From the NCBI GenBank assembly GCA_024349245.1, contig JALDNG010000090.1, positions 592,501 through 656,500 of the forward strand: a DNA stretch of 64,000 nucleotides, read 5' to 3'. The position numbers and the translations under genes are program-made. The first letter of the stretch is position 1; each line of letters begins with the position of its first letter. The notes beneath the pieces are model-generated. The model saw only the letters and a list, made by a program, of their open reading frames with translations. It ran no database searches and was not told the DNA's origin. This stretch comes from Neodontobutis hainanensis. Lineage: Eukaryota; Chordata; Actinopteri; Gobiiformes; Odontobutidae. Positions 25,746 through 37,940 of the stretch are shown here, in pieces.

Positions 25746-25985
25746 TTTAAGAGAGTACACATAAAGCTTTAAAAGCAGAACCTGGTTTGACACAGACATC
25801 TGATCATACCACAAGTGGCTTGACACAGCGTTATACCCTTTTATTATAAACATTACATTGCTACGCCACAAACACAATAATGCACAGTAATTGGGCAAAA
25901 GTAACGTGATTTTAATTGCAAATATATTAACATAACATCCTGACGGAATCCTGAACCAAAGCAGAAAAGCTACAACAAACATAAC
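25746..25985. other. Non-coding stretch, nothing recognised
   Basis: Short AT-rich interval with no supported feature. Confidence 0.4.
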
Positions 25986-26660
25986 CTCAGCTTGTAGAGT
26001 TAGCTAATTAAAAGCCCGCTCCACGACACATCACAGTCTGGTGCGACATTGATGAGAACACAGTCCAAACAAAGCTGACGCCGTAATGAACAGCAGTGAT
26101 GAAAAATGACCTCTTTTGTCAAAACTAGCTCCAGTAAAAGATGTTTCCAGTAAATCAGCCCAGAATGCTAATGGGTGAATGGGCCCACATCAGTTTGGGA
26201 AGTGCTTGTAGATTGATGAGACAGCACCCGTAATGAAAACACAACACAATCAACAATCGGCACTCTCTGACCTTCTACTCTTGTGGGAAGCCTGCCTCGT
26301 TTGTCATCAGCCTCCTTCACCAAACAGCTGCTGTTTAGCAACGCCTGAATAAAACACGCCACTAGTTCCTTGTTTTTTTTTTTTTTTTTTACAAAAAGTT
26401 AACCCTTTCATCACTTCACTTTTGACTTCTGAAGCTATTTCTGAAAAGCAATCAACAATGACTTTAAATTTGTAGCAGTGAACTCTACTGTCAGTCAGTT
26501 GGCAACAAGCAGAGTGATATGAGCTTCCCTGACAAAAGAAAAAAAGTGTTACATCTGCAAAAGAGGAGGACTTTATTGGGTAAAAGATGTTAGGCCACGG
26601 GGTTTTAATCATGTCGACTGCTGACGTCACTGAGAATAGGGCAAGGGCAGCCAAAAGCTG
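25986..26660. promoter_or_regulatory. Candidate regulatory region split by poly(T)
   Basis: The sequence has GAGTTAGCTAATTAAAAGCC near 26000, CCAGAATGCTAATGGGTGAA near 26160 and GTCGACTGCTGACGTCACTG near 26612, the last containing a perfect CRE core TGACGTCA. An 18-base T run lies at 26373-26390. Inferred from motifs only. Confidence 0.3.
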
Positions 26661-27849
26661 CAAATCAACACGTACCCCGTGGGTAAAATGTGTCACCCGT
26701 GTGCCAAAGTTGACCGAGCAGTAGAAAATTAAAGATGTGACAGTGAGAAAATGCTGACTGCAAGAGAAAAATCAAATGAAATCAGAGCCTGGTTCAGAAA
26801 CCACAGTGTAAAATAATTGGGCTTCAAAATTGGAAGTAGAATTTTTGATTGCAAGCATAGTTTATGTGTGCATCATATTGTTTCGGTAATTCAGCTAATG
26901 CTTAGTGACACTTTAGTCCAGCCCACTCAGAGTGAGTCATAGAACAAATGAATGGACCATGGCATAAGAAGCTGAAAAGGAACTTGATGCAGAGGTCAGG
27001 GCTGGCTCCAGTTTACTCTCATATTTATTGCTTTTTGTTCAATTGAAGTTTTATCAGTTCTTTATATAATTATAATTGTAGATTTTTTTGTATTTATAGA
27101 ATTGCCCAGTCATGATATGTATAACTGAGGCCCCCATTAGCGTCATACTATTGAGTTGTAGCTGAGCATTAATGAATATGCCATTAACAAACAATTCATT
27201 TATAAACAATTTCAATATCATTTTACATAAGCTTACAATTTAAGACAAACACATCAGTAACTTGATAGTGATTATTGTAGGAGTAATGATTTGTAAATTA
27301 TAAATTAGCTAATGTTTGAAGTGTTATTATAAGTGTTAGGAGTAGTAACTATAAACCCACTTTCCTATTACCCCACATTAGAAATAAGCCAGGCCCTCTA
27401 CATTTACAAAAATGCTTTATGTAGTTACCAGGAGGTAACCAACGTAGCATCACTAGCTATAGTTTACCTGGTAACTGCCTTGTTTTTTTGCTTCTTGAAT
27501 TCAAATCTTTTTCTAAAGAAATATCCAAATATATATTGCATGCTCTATTAAGATAAATACACCTATACCTTACATGTATTTTGTAGTTTAGTATAAACAA
27601 CAAAACATTAGACATTGAGCACCACCAAAACAATAAATTTTAACAGTAATACTAAACTTAATAAAAGAGCAATCCCAGAGTTTACATTCTGAAAGAGTTC
27701 ACCTAAAGATTTAAGTTTAGAGGCATTAATTGTTTTGCAAAAAATGTTGAAAAAGGTTGAGGCAGGTGATATTCTTGGCAGCTCAAGACGTTAATGCAGT
27801 TTAGATTATGCAAATCCTAAGAAAAGCACATTTATTGTCTTCAATCAAA
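26661..27849. other. AT-rich non-coding stretch, nothing recognised
   Basis: No element, RNA or gene is supported in this interval. Confidence 0.45.
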
Positions 27850-28700
27850 GAGCTTCATTTGTGCAAAGAATCACAAGTTTTACCAGGCGGAGTGCAGCCC
27901 TCAGGAACAAATCGATGCCGCCATTTCCCATGACTTTCCCATCTTTTGTTATGATATTGACTCCCGTAATAATTTCTCATCCTGAGGCACATCAATGTTG
28001 CAGTTGTGTTCTTTTTCCCACATACTTGAGAATCGAGCACTAATTATCATCCGGCAAGCGGAGTGAAAATCAACATTGGTATGCAAGCTCCCGATTACAG
28101 AGAAAAAAAAAATTAAAAGACAGATCAACCACTGAACATCCCTCATCAACATCCCAATCTTTTCACTCACCCTGTTGACAGAGCTCCTCAGGTTAAATCT
28201 CTATTTTTTTATCGCACTTGCCTCAACATTTGCTCATAATTCACTCAATATGTAAGAGCATGTAAAACATATTGGTGTTTTTGTGTTGACAGCTGGGAGC
28301 ATGGAAGACACAGCAGGGGGAGGCACGAGGGCTCTCCGTGCTATTCTTGCACCAGTCGAGCCCTTGCCTCCAGTCACCAGGTACTTTTCAAATGCTCCGC
28401 TGAAGCTTTGAAAGTTGCACGAGGTTCAGCGCCGCTCCAAACAAATGGAAATGAGCAACAACACCATCGCATACTAATCACCGCTCTGTTGTGTCTCAAC
28501 AGTGCACGTAAATGCGCCAGAAAAAAGTCAACTTATTAAAGCAGGAAATGAAGCGAGAGCGTTCAGAACAATGCTCTCTGTCATGCAACAAACACACACT
28601 TCCGATGATGTTAAAGTAAATTCATTTCGAGATCAAGGAAAAGCCCACAGCGGGAATCCGTTTTTAAATTCAACTCCAAATTGGTGACTATAAACCGCCA
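27850..28700. promoter_or_regulatory. Candidate conserved non-coding element cluster
   Basis: A long repeat-free block with CAAATCGATGCCGCCATTTC near 27908, GCACTAATTATCATCC near 28037, GTTCAGCGCCGCTCCAAAC near 28423 and ACTAATCACCGCTC near 28473. It keeps CpGs and homeobox-type cores across 850 bases and has no credible coding frame. Confidence 0.4.
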
Positions 28701-29369
28701 ATTTATCCCATAGATGATCAGTGGAGCCATCATGATGCAATAGAGCAAAACATGACAGTAATATTGGTTCTCCACAAAGGACTTCATGTTTGGCAGGAGA
28801 GGGCATGATGGGAAAATTAAGTGTGGAGTGCGGTGCTGTTAGATCTTCATTATGCTGATCTTTTTTTTTTTTCTTTTAAACGTGAGGCAATAGAAAGTGC
28901 AAGCTCTCCGGCATGTCTCACCATCTGCTGCTGCTCGTCGGAACACCATGCCCTCAAGCCCAAAGATTGAACCGGGTAAAGCCAGCAGTCACGTTTGTCC
29001 ATCTGAATGGCTATTTAAATCTCACCCTTCGGCCTCTGAAGTTTGACTCACTGAAGCAACAGTACAGTTTGGATGAGTGTAAAAGCTAGGGCCACAACTT
29101 CTGATGTAAAAAGTTGCATCTTGTTGCTGTTAGTAATAAAAAAGCTTGACTATGAGTAACAACATATCATAGCTACTGCAGCTACAATGTATTGTAAATC
29201 CTTAAATTTGACACTTTCAAATATCGGTAAGATACAGAAAAGCAGAAGGTTCATTGTGTAAAAAAGGTAGGACTCATCAGTTAAACCCTGGGTTTTTAGA
29301 TACTAACATGTCCCAGCTGTAGGTGCTCACAGGCTGTAGAAAGGGGGATGTGAGAAGGGTCTCCAATGA
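28701..29369. other. Non-coding stretch with poly(T)
   Basis: A T-rich run at about 28860-28876. The segment 28900-29040 is moderately GC-rich but otherwise unremarkable. Confidence 0.4.
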
Positions 29370-29712
29370 CATATTTATTCTTTCCTTCATTCTCTTCCGC
29401 TTGGTCCCTTTAGGGGTCGTGGGTGACTGGAGCCTATCCCAGCAGCTTTGGGCCTGAGGCGGGGTACACCCTGGACAGTGGTTAGTTGAAAGGCAGACAT
29501 TTAGACACTGACACATTAATTCACAAGGGACACTTTAGAGCTTCCACTTAACCTTACATACATATGCATGCATGTGTTTGGACGGTGGGAGGTACTCGGA
29601 GTACCCGGAATAACGTGGGGAGGGCATGCCGACTCCTCACAGAAAGGCCCAAATTGGTTGAAAATGTTTGAGTCGCCCAGGGTTTGAACTCACGACCTTC
29701 TTGCTTCATGCC
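29370..29712 (-). mobile_element. SINE family A, near-complete copy
   Basis: On the minus strand it runs from CATGAAGCAAGAAGGTCGTG and the B-box-like GAGTTCAAACCC, through CTTTCTGTGAGGAGTCGGC, TCCCACCGTCCAAACACATG and CCTCAGGCCCAAAGCTGCTG, to AAGCGGAAGAGAATGAAGG. It shares the diagnostic segment with the copies at 18453 and 54130. Confidence 0.82.
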
Positions 29713-29826
29713 ATTCTAATGATATATTAGATGTGCGCACATCGTCATTTAAACATGTGTGTGTTTGCTATCCAGTGTTTGTGATTGCAATAGATGTAAA
29801 ATGAAAGAGATTTTCCTTTAAGATAA

Positions 29827-30331
29827 TTAGATTGGATTAGATTAGATTCAACTTTATTGTCACTGCACATGTAAGGTACAAGGCAAACAGTAAATGTCAG
29901 TAAATTAAACAGTCTATAAACAGTCTATGGTCAGGGTGAGAGGAGTCCTTAAGAATGCTCTGAGCTCGACGCAGACAGCGTTTCCTCTGGATGTCCTCAA
30001 TAGCAGGAAGTGGTGTCCCTGTGATGCGCTGGGCAGTTTTCACCACCCTTTGCAGTGCTTTGCGGTCAGGCACTGAGCAGTTTCCATACCAGACTGTGAT
30101 GCAACTGGTCAGGATGCTCTCGATCGCACACCGGTAGAAGTTCACCAGGATGGCTGAAGACAGCTGGTTCTTCTTCAGTGTCCTGAGGAAGAAGAGGCAC
30201 TGGTGAGCCTTCTTGACCAGGCTGGAGGTGTTTGTGGTCCAGGACAGTTCCTCCGAGATGGTGGTTCCCAGGAACTTGGAGCTGGAGACACGTTCAACAA
30301 CCATACCGTTCAACCATAACTTCAATAATGG
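29827..30331 (-). mobile_element. 5'-truncated CR1/L2-superfamily LINE with intact ORF end
   Basis: The minus strand is open for 142 codons (30325 to 29897). The product contains KFLGTTISEELSW, then FYRCAIESILTSCITVWYGN, then ALQRVVKTAQRITG. This is the region C-terminal to the catalytic palm of fish CR1/L2-type reverse transcriptases. The catalytic domain itself is missing, so this is a 5'-truncated copy. The 3' end carries TCAACTTTATTGTCACTGCA and a (GATTA)n-type tail at 29827-29850. The long open frame suggests a fairly recent insertion. Exact family is uncertain. Confidence 0.82.
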
Positions 30332-31009
30332 ATTAAAGTTGACATAAAATACTATTATTTTGCTTTAACCTAAATAAGACACAAGACAGATTTTGACGGA
30401 AAGAAAAAAAATGTTTTGTACATTGGTTGTGGCTAAAAAGCTATGCTTATAGGCTTAAATAATAAATGTCAGTGCACACCTATTTGAAACAGCACAAAAC
30501 ATGCAATGGTTTTCTTTTGTTCCCAACATCAACACTGCAGCCCAGAGGAACAGACTTATCTGCTTTTACATGACCTATGGACTAGTTTTATAGAGTAGGA
30601 CAAAGAATACTTCTGTCTTGTCTGGGATCATCTGATCTGCAGAGCTGGGGGTGAAAATGTGAGGCCTCCCTGGGAGAGCATTATGCAGTTACAGTCTCAC
30701 ACAAACTGCTTCTGTTGTGTGTTGCCCTTTAGAGCTCACTTATGCTGCAATACAGATGTGAACATACACAGAACAGGGGTGGTGTACTTTCTTTTTCTTG
30801 CTCGGATACATCCATACATTTCCCATATACAGTTGAATCAACTCACTAAACTGACTTTTAAATGTTTCATTCTAATTCACCAGTGTTTTCTTTTATCCCA
30901 CTGTGAGAAAGCTTTTTATTGCATAGCACATACAAGTTGACTTCTTCTAATCCCAGACTAACTTGCATATTAACACTGCCCCTAATTTGTCTAGTTATCT
31001 GTAACTCTT
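30332..31009. other. Non-coding stretch, nothing recognised
   Basis: AT-rich interval between the LINE and the next regulatory candidate. Confidence 0.4.
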
Positions 31010-31560
31010 CCACTGGATCTCAATTAGACTTGGTTTACCCAAAGCATTATCTGTGCGGAGGAAGATGAGAAGCTGGATGTAGCCATTGTGCGTACTCCTT
31101 CTGCCTGTTGAGCTGTTAATCACCAAAATTGTGAGCCTAATTTGCTCATTTGCAGCCTCCATTAGCATAGCAGCCCTGCGTCCAAATTAAGGGTTCATAC
31201 AGACCCCCAGTTACTCATTTCCTCTTTCATCCCCGTTTGCTTCCTCCGTCGCAATCATTCTTTCTCATTCTTGTGTAATTTGATGGAGGAGTAAATTGGG
31301 GCGCAGATTTACTGTGTGCGAATGCAATGAATTCCCGCCAACTTCCAATGTTAATAATGAAAATCTGTCTTTTTTCTGTTTTAATTGGCTTTGCTTTTTC
31401 GGCTAAAGGAGGGTCTTTTTCATGGAACAATGTGAATAACCAAGCTCCATCTGGAAGCTCTCCGAAGCACTGAGGCACAGAAGCAACACTATGAGGAGGC
31501 AATTAACAAATTACAAGCACATCATTGAGATATTATAATTAACCAGAATCATTCGGGATG
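31010..31560. promoter_or_regulatory. Strong candidate conserved non-coding element
   Basis: The block has CAATTAG at 31021, GTTAATCACC near 31115, CTAATTTGCTCATTTGCA near 31138, TTAATAATGA near 31351, AGGCAATTAACAAATTAC near 31497 and ATTATAATTAACC near 31532. The density of homeobox/POU-like cores in a mixed-composition, repeat-free block of 550 bases is typical of vertebrate enhancers. No coding frame is credible. Confidence 0.43.
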
Positions 31561-32759
31561 CAAATATTTAGGGTCAAAAATTATAGTGTAATTGCAGTAA
31601 AGTCAGTCAAGATATTGGGCAAAAAGCTAGAAATGTACTTGAGCACAAAAGCAGCAAAAGGCAATAACAAGTATATCATCAAGTATATCATTATGAAATT
31701 TTCTAAAAACTTGACTGATGTAAATATGTATAATTTTCAGTGTCTCTACTGAGGTGATTAACACATGCAAGTATCAGAGTCTATCAAAATTATTTTAATG
31801 AGATGTTAAGTTCTTTTGTTAGTTTTGCAATTAGCATTTCCCCAAAGCAGTAACAAATCTAACCTACTGAGCTAACAATTATCTATATTATCTATATGGC
31901 TGCTATAGAGTCCAACGTTTATGTCTAGTCTCAACCTAAAAGGTGCCGTGCCAATATATGAGGGTTGGTCTTTTAAGGGGTGGGGTTTGATCATGTGACA
32001 GAAGGTAGTAAAAAGAGCAAGATGCCAAATCCATGAGCTACAAGTTTGAGTGCAGCCTTAAATGCACAAAAACCAGGACAGTGTGTTTACAAGATACCAC
32101 ATTTATGTTTATGTATACAAATTAGCCATGTGCTTTTTAGTTTTGATTTCAGCTAGCATTTTCCTCCTCATTACTTTTAACCCCTTGTGAGGAATATATG
32201 TAATACATCACTCTAGGAGCTGTACAATGCCTACAGGAAGCAGAATAAAAGGGACAAGTGGCTCATCTTTTGTTGTGTTGCTGGTGGAGCATGTTAGGAC
32301 CTAGCTCTGCTTGGGAGAGATGGAGTAAAGCTTGTCCATAAATGGGGCACAAGGCTGACTCAGAAAAGATATTGGGCAAAACAATTCCCAATATTCATCA
32401 ATTGTGCTATTTAAATTGTGCAAAAAGTGCTATTGAAGCTGTCTTTTATTTCAGGTCTTTATTTATTGCAATGCTAACGCTAAACGAAATGGGGTGAGAG
32501 AAATAAAATACATGGCATAAATGGACTCACATGGCACACAATATTTAGATGTAACTGAGTATTAATCAAAAAGCCCCAATCTTGCTGCAGATTGAAAACC
32601 CACTACTGCACTCAGGACTATAAGTAGCAGGTGGATATTAAACACATACTTGCATGTATATAATAATAACAATTAGCAATATTATTTAAGTATGTAATTA
32701 GTAAATTTAGTAATTAGTTGAAAATATGGAAAAGAAGTCCATAAAATGCTTCTCCCACT
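31561..32759. other. AT-rich non-coding stretch, nothing recognised
   Basis: No supported element in this interval. Confidence 0.45.
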
Positions 32760-33480
32760 GCTTCTATTTCCAAAGAGGAGCTAGAATCTTTTGTAAGTGT
32801 AACGCAGACTGAAGCTTGCAAGCGCAGTCAATCACCAAGGGACCTGTATATCTGTGGGAGGTACGCAGGTCTGAAAGTTTTGCCTTACAAATTACAAACA
32901 TGAGAAGAGGGATTAAAATCAAGGCTGATGCTTCCCATTTTGAATTTGCAGGTAGAAGCATTCCCATGAGTACCCGCAGCTTTAGATGTAATAGCGATGT
33001 CGAAGGAGAAGCTTGGGGAAAAACAAAGAGGCTTTTTGTTGTAAGCCACCGCACTCCTCCTTCCTCCCCGTAACGCTCGCTGTCTGCCGGGGCAACACTG
33101 GAGCCTGGCCTCCTACACTGCCTAGGATTGTTTAATGAAGCAAGGGCAGGCTCGCTGACAAGCATGGTTAGTGCTGAACTGACAAGTGCGGTTATGACAT
33201 GCCTTGTCTTACTTACCTTGTGGGAGACGAGGGCAAATGGGCTTCTTCTTTTGTGACTTTTTGTGTGTACAAGCATGCATGCATGCTTCAGTGTTTGTGA
33301 AACTTCCAGAAAGGGAATGACAAGGAAGGAAAGGCTAAGAGGAAAAGGGGGGAGGGAGTGCTGGCAGAGTGCTTACAAGATTTGACATTTCTATCCGAGA
33401 AAGGCCGGTCATAACTGGTCAGGTGTGTCAGGGTGAATGGTTTCTGGGTGGCTGTGGCCACGTCTCGGGTGGGCCTGTTA
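32760..33480. promoter_or_regulatory. Candidate conserved non-coding element
   Basis: A GC-richer block with CGTAACGCTCGCTGTCTGCC near 33068 and CAATCACCAAGGGACC near 32829. The 170-codon frame on the minus strand has no domain and is likely a by-product of composition. An 18-bp perfect palindrome AAGCATGCATGCATGCTT lies at 33271-33288. Confidence 0.3.
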
Positions 33481-34429
33481 TTTAACCTGCCTGAGCGCCC
33501 CTGCTGACACCAGAGCAGCTCACAGCAAAAAGAACATTCGCCCCAATGTTTAATCAGCCTTCTTCCAAAGCATCTCAAATTGAAATTGTGGTTTCTCATA
33601 ACTGCTGTGGTGCTTAACATTGGCCCGTCATTGGCAGGTGGAACACATTTTCTACACTGTCTCTGAACTTCCTCCGCAGCTGATCCGATAACTAAGACTT
33701 TTATGACTGTAGCCTTTCTGACTTTTCCAGTATGATTAACTCAAAAGACTTTTATGCTGCCTTAAAGCACCGAGGCACTGTATGCACTTTGATTCTTGGT
33801 GGAGAAAACAAGCAGTGAGAAATTAAAGGCTACAAAGTGCATTTTGAAGTGCTGATGCGGGAAAAGATGTACTGTAAGTTACTGAAGCTTTTCACAAGCT
33901 ACTGTCATCAAGAAATCACTGAGAAAATAACATATATATATTTTTATGGCTGTAAACTGTTGCAATATTGCCTCTACAATTTGGTGGGGAAAACAGCATT
34001 TGATCCTGGACCATCAATTCTGATTTCTAAAGGGACAATCTAATGCTGGATTTTGATATTCTAGACAGTGGAAAGAAAAGGAAAGTGCAATCTAAGTCTG
34101 TAGCCAAATGCAAGCTTGTTCCAATACATTACATTTTGTAAGTTATTGAGAATTTTCTGTTTCTATGAGCTGTGTGCATTTTTTCAACAGACGTTAAGTG
34201 CACTGCAATGATTTGTCTTAATGGAAAAAAGGTTCTTAAGCCACCAAAATCTACACATACTGCTCGAACAAGATGATTTTGGAAAATGTTCCGGTAGTGA
34301 GTGGGTAAAGAACAGAAGCAATCCCTAGCAACACATGCAACTACTAGCGTTTAGGTTACAACCACTTGGAGGCCCCAGAGTTGGATGTTTTAGGACCTGT
34401 GCTTTGTCATCAAAGACTGTTAAACTGAG
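33481..34429. other. Non-coding stretch, nothing recognised
   Basis: Declines from moderately GC-rich to AT-rich; no feature supported. Confidence 0.4.
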
Positions 34430-34690
34430 TTCTGCATGATGAGATTAGGTCGCCCGTAACAGGACTATGTTACTACATCTGGATGGCCGATACCAGCAAA
34501 GGTCACATGACTAGGCCCCTGAGGCATGAACAGGCCTGCACACAAACATTCTGTGCACACCGAACTGCTAATATCCCATGGGGTCGGCCTGAGGATGCCC
34601 CCACAATTAGATGAACTTGTAGTGTAGTGAACCGATCAGCTGAGCACCATCAGGTCAGACGTCAGAAACATTCTACCTTGTTTCACTACA
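34430..34690. promoter_or_regulatory. Candidate conserved non-coding element
   Basis: A short GC-richer block with GATTAGGTCGCCCGTAACAG, CAGGTCAGACGTCAG and CCCACAATTAGATGAAC. Inferred only from composition. Confidence 0.23.
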
Positions 34691-35539
34691 CAATAGCTTA
34701 TTTCCTGAACAACAGGAATTAATACAAGCCAATAGAGAATGTGGAAAGATGTTCTGTCAATGCATTCACACACTTTGTATGTCCTGATTGATTGCAAATA
34801 GAAATTTTACAGTTCACCAAGCAGAACATCTCTAACATTTTGATTGCCTCTACCTACAAGGTATTTCTACTGATAAGTTTAAAGCCTGGAGTGATGAAAA
34901 GGTATTTTTACATTTAGAATCGTTTTCAAATCTTTATAAAAACCTTACTTAGCATGACCTCGATATGAATTATTCACAAAGCTGAATGAATTAAACTTTC
35001 TTAGCCTTTTTATAGTTTTACTGAATAAGAGTTAAAAATGTCTAAATTCAAACAGACATGGCAGGTTTATAGAGTTCAATAACTAACAAGCCTGCCCAGT
35101 CACTGCTTTGCAACAAAACCAACAAAAGAATTTGCAGTGCTTGCATTTTTACAGGATTTCACAGGCAGATTATATGGAAAGAAATAGATATATTCAACCA
35201 TACATAGACTCAGGTTAGTGTAACTTTGCTGAGCCACTTACTTACATAATTTACCCTGATGTGTGCAAGTTTTGGATCTCATTAAAGACTATAGCTGCCA
35301 TTTTGGCTCCATGACCCTCCTCACATAACTTACAAAACCATGTCTAATGACTTTCGATGTAGGCGTCTTGTTTCATAATAGCAGCAGTGTCCTGATACAC
35401 GACTGGGTCATCAGAGTGTACAAACCGAATGGTGACCCGCTGAACTTATCACCTCTGGCTTCATTTCACACGATCACTGAGCCACCCACGTCCTACTGCC
35501 TCGATAGCGAAGTGACAACACAGATTGTGGTGGTACATT
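34691..35539. other. Non-coding stretch, nothing recognised
   Basis: The part 35280-35530 is moderately GC-rich with one 64-codon frame lacking similarity. Nothing else was seen. Confidence 0.4.
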
Positions 35540-36230
35540 AGTGCTGATAAGGTCAGCCATTCAACAGTAGACTAGGCCATAATCTTCCCTGACTTGACCT
35601 TTCCAACATAGATTAAGTCCATTAGCCATGCAGCAGAGGCGTGCAGATGAGTGGCCTGTCACCACCGCAGTGCTTTTGAGTGCCGGCGAAAGGAAGCAGG
35701 ATGGCATAGAAATATGAGTGGAAAGATTTTGGAATGAAAAACCCCAGAGCGCTGAGGGTCTCTGGCAGGCAGAAATAATGCAGTCACACCAATTGTGCAG
35801 AGGCCTCACCCTAAGGGATGCCTGGACGTGATTCATGTGTCACAATGAGTCTGTGTGATTTCCACTACATCAGCACACGCCGCACATTTTACCTGATTTC
35901 TTGGCGGCATTCATGCACCTGTGACTCACTGAGCCGATGAATGGCCCAGGAGAAGATGAGTGGGGAGCGAATTTTGCATGTCTCCTCACAGCAAGGGGAA
36001 TATTGTTCAGCTTCTCGGCAAGGATCTGAAGTCCCGTCCCAGCGCAATCCATCTCCGCGCCGACTGTGACAAAGCAATTCGAGATTTCCTCCCAAGACTG
36101 GAGCGCATTACAAACTTCCATGTCTTTCAGAATTGTGATTGCGGGTCAGAGTGTGCTTGACAGAGCCATCATACAAATGCAGTGCCAAAGCTGAAATGTC
36201 ACCCAGAGTAATAGGAAACAGATTGCGATT
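35540..36230. promoter_or_regulatory. Strong candidate conserved non-coding element
   Basis: A repeat-free 700-base block with retained CpGs (CATCTCCGCGCCGACTGTG near 36049), TTAGCCATGCAGC near 35619 and TTCATGCACCTGTGACTCAC near 35909. Frames are open on both strands at once, which is what compositionally constrained non-coding DNA gives and a real exon does not. Confidence 0.4.
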
Positions 36231-37339
36231 TGAGCTGAAAAAATTTGTAGTATTATTCTGTTTGTCAAAGAATTTTATTTCCTTTCAGCTTCAAAACCTA
36301 AAATGATGCTGAAATGATCAAGAGATTATCCGCTTTTAACAATTGTTTATTGCAGACCCAATGTTTGTCGGTGATGGATTGTAAGATATTTTTGTCATCT
36401 GACTGCCATTTAAACAGAATAAGCAATTTTAAGGCAGGACATTTGAATCAAGGCAAATGTTGAAAATAGAATTGATTTGACTTGAATATGATGCAAATCC
36501 TACTCACTATCACACCTGACTATTTGCAAAATTATTACCAACTATAGTGTCGGTTAACTGTGAAAGTACCCATTTAAAAACAGGTTGAAAAAAGACATCT
36601 GGACATATTTTAAAAGTAAAAGAAATGTTATCCATTATCCAAAGGAGTTTGTGAAACCTACTCTTCTTGATGCGTACGTCTTAAACTTTTTTATTATTAT
36701 CCCTGTCCTTATAGGCTAGGTCATTTAGCTCAATGTAACATGATACATATCCAGACCCAGATGTGGTTTAATCCAAACCCTGATCTAAACCCCAGCTGAT
36801 AAACTGAGCATGATTGCATCTCTATTGTAAGTGCCAGTAGAGGTGTGTTACAGCTAATGTACCTATGACTTTTTGAACCAAATACTGTATGTGTGGCAGA
36901 ACCTTGGTTTGAAAAGTATTAACATAAATATTGTAAAAAAACATATTGTGCCATTGGTATGCCCATAGATATTCCTTCAAAATGTCTTGCATATGGGGCA
37001 ACAAGGTGATACTGAACTATAATAGACAATTTACTTAAGGAAATGTTTGCATTACTGACCTCTGAATTTAAATTGAATCCCACTTTACTAAAGGCAGTTG
37101 TCTGTCTCTGTGTGGTCTTTTTAAAGTTACAAAATGGCCATTTCTAAGCTCAGATAACTATGAATTTAAAAGGTATTCAAAGAACTTTCAAAGCCACTAA
37201 AGGCCCAGACTGTTCATCAATAGGAAAAGTAAAATCAGTATGGTGCAGCATTAATTAAGAAGAATCATTTGTCAGGGAAGAAATATTCCTTCTCTTATCT
37301 ATATACGATAAAACGTTTTGTCTTATCCAAATGCAACAG
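36231..37339. other. AT-rich non-coding stretch, nothing recognised
   Basis: No supported element in this interval. Confidence 0.45.
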
Positions 37340-37940
37340 CCACATAAAGCTTGTCTTTTCATAGTGCCGTCCTCTTCCCCGTGGCCCCCCTCTAATTGCC
37401 TTGTCTTCCTCGGCCTGTGTCGGAGAGAGTCTGAACAACGGCAGTGTTAATGAGACGGCACTCACTACTTTACTGGGGTCTCAGCCCAACCTTAGTGTCA
37501 TAATGGCAATTACCACCTGCCACGCTTCTGTGAGACAGCTGGCAGTCTCGGCGGGCCCCCCTCGTGCATGCAAATCACCACGCGCCCATGTTCTCAGCGC
37601 TGTCCCGCCTGTTTACATCTCATTTCCAGGGATCATGGAAGGTGTCGGCTCGCAGCGAGGGAAGCGGGCATATGTGCTGCAGACGAAGGCCTTTTCTGCT
37701 CTGGAAGTGAGATATGCATGCCAACGTGTTCACACTCGCTCTTGTTTCAGACTGCTGCCATTTCCTGCGTTTTAAGGATAATGGGGAGCTGCTGTGAGAG
37801 AAATGGAAAATGGAGTTTTTGTGAAATGAGTTTAGGCTGGTCTCTCTTCTTAAACACAGGAGGATACGCTTTCTATAGCTGCGGACAGTTCACTGATTCA
37901 GAGCGGACACGGAGCAGTGAGGAGGAGGTGTGATTGTGGA
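37340..37940. promoter_or_regulatory. Best candidate enhancer-like conserved element
   Basis: This is among the most GC-rich blocks in the window. It has CTAATTGCC at about 37392, TTAATGAGACGG near 37447, and TAATGGCAATTA at 37501-37512, where two inverted TAAT cores are 4 bases apart. The E-box CACCTG follows at once. Octamer-like ATGCAAATCACC lies near 37567. Two overlapping open frames (about 120 codons) lack any domain. The motif set suits a neural homeodomain/bHLH enhancer; this is inference. Confidence 0.47.

Noticed and set aside
32764..33276. 170-codon open frame on the minus strand, the longest in the window
   Set aside because: No domain, signal peptide or family pattern; an 85-codon frame is open on the opposite strand over the same bases; no splice context. 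Treated as a by-product of GC-richer composition.
37401..37933. Two overlapping frames of 124 and 121 codons
   Set aside because: They overlap in different frames with no family similarity; the block is better explained as non-coding regulatory DNA.
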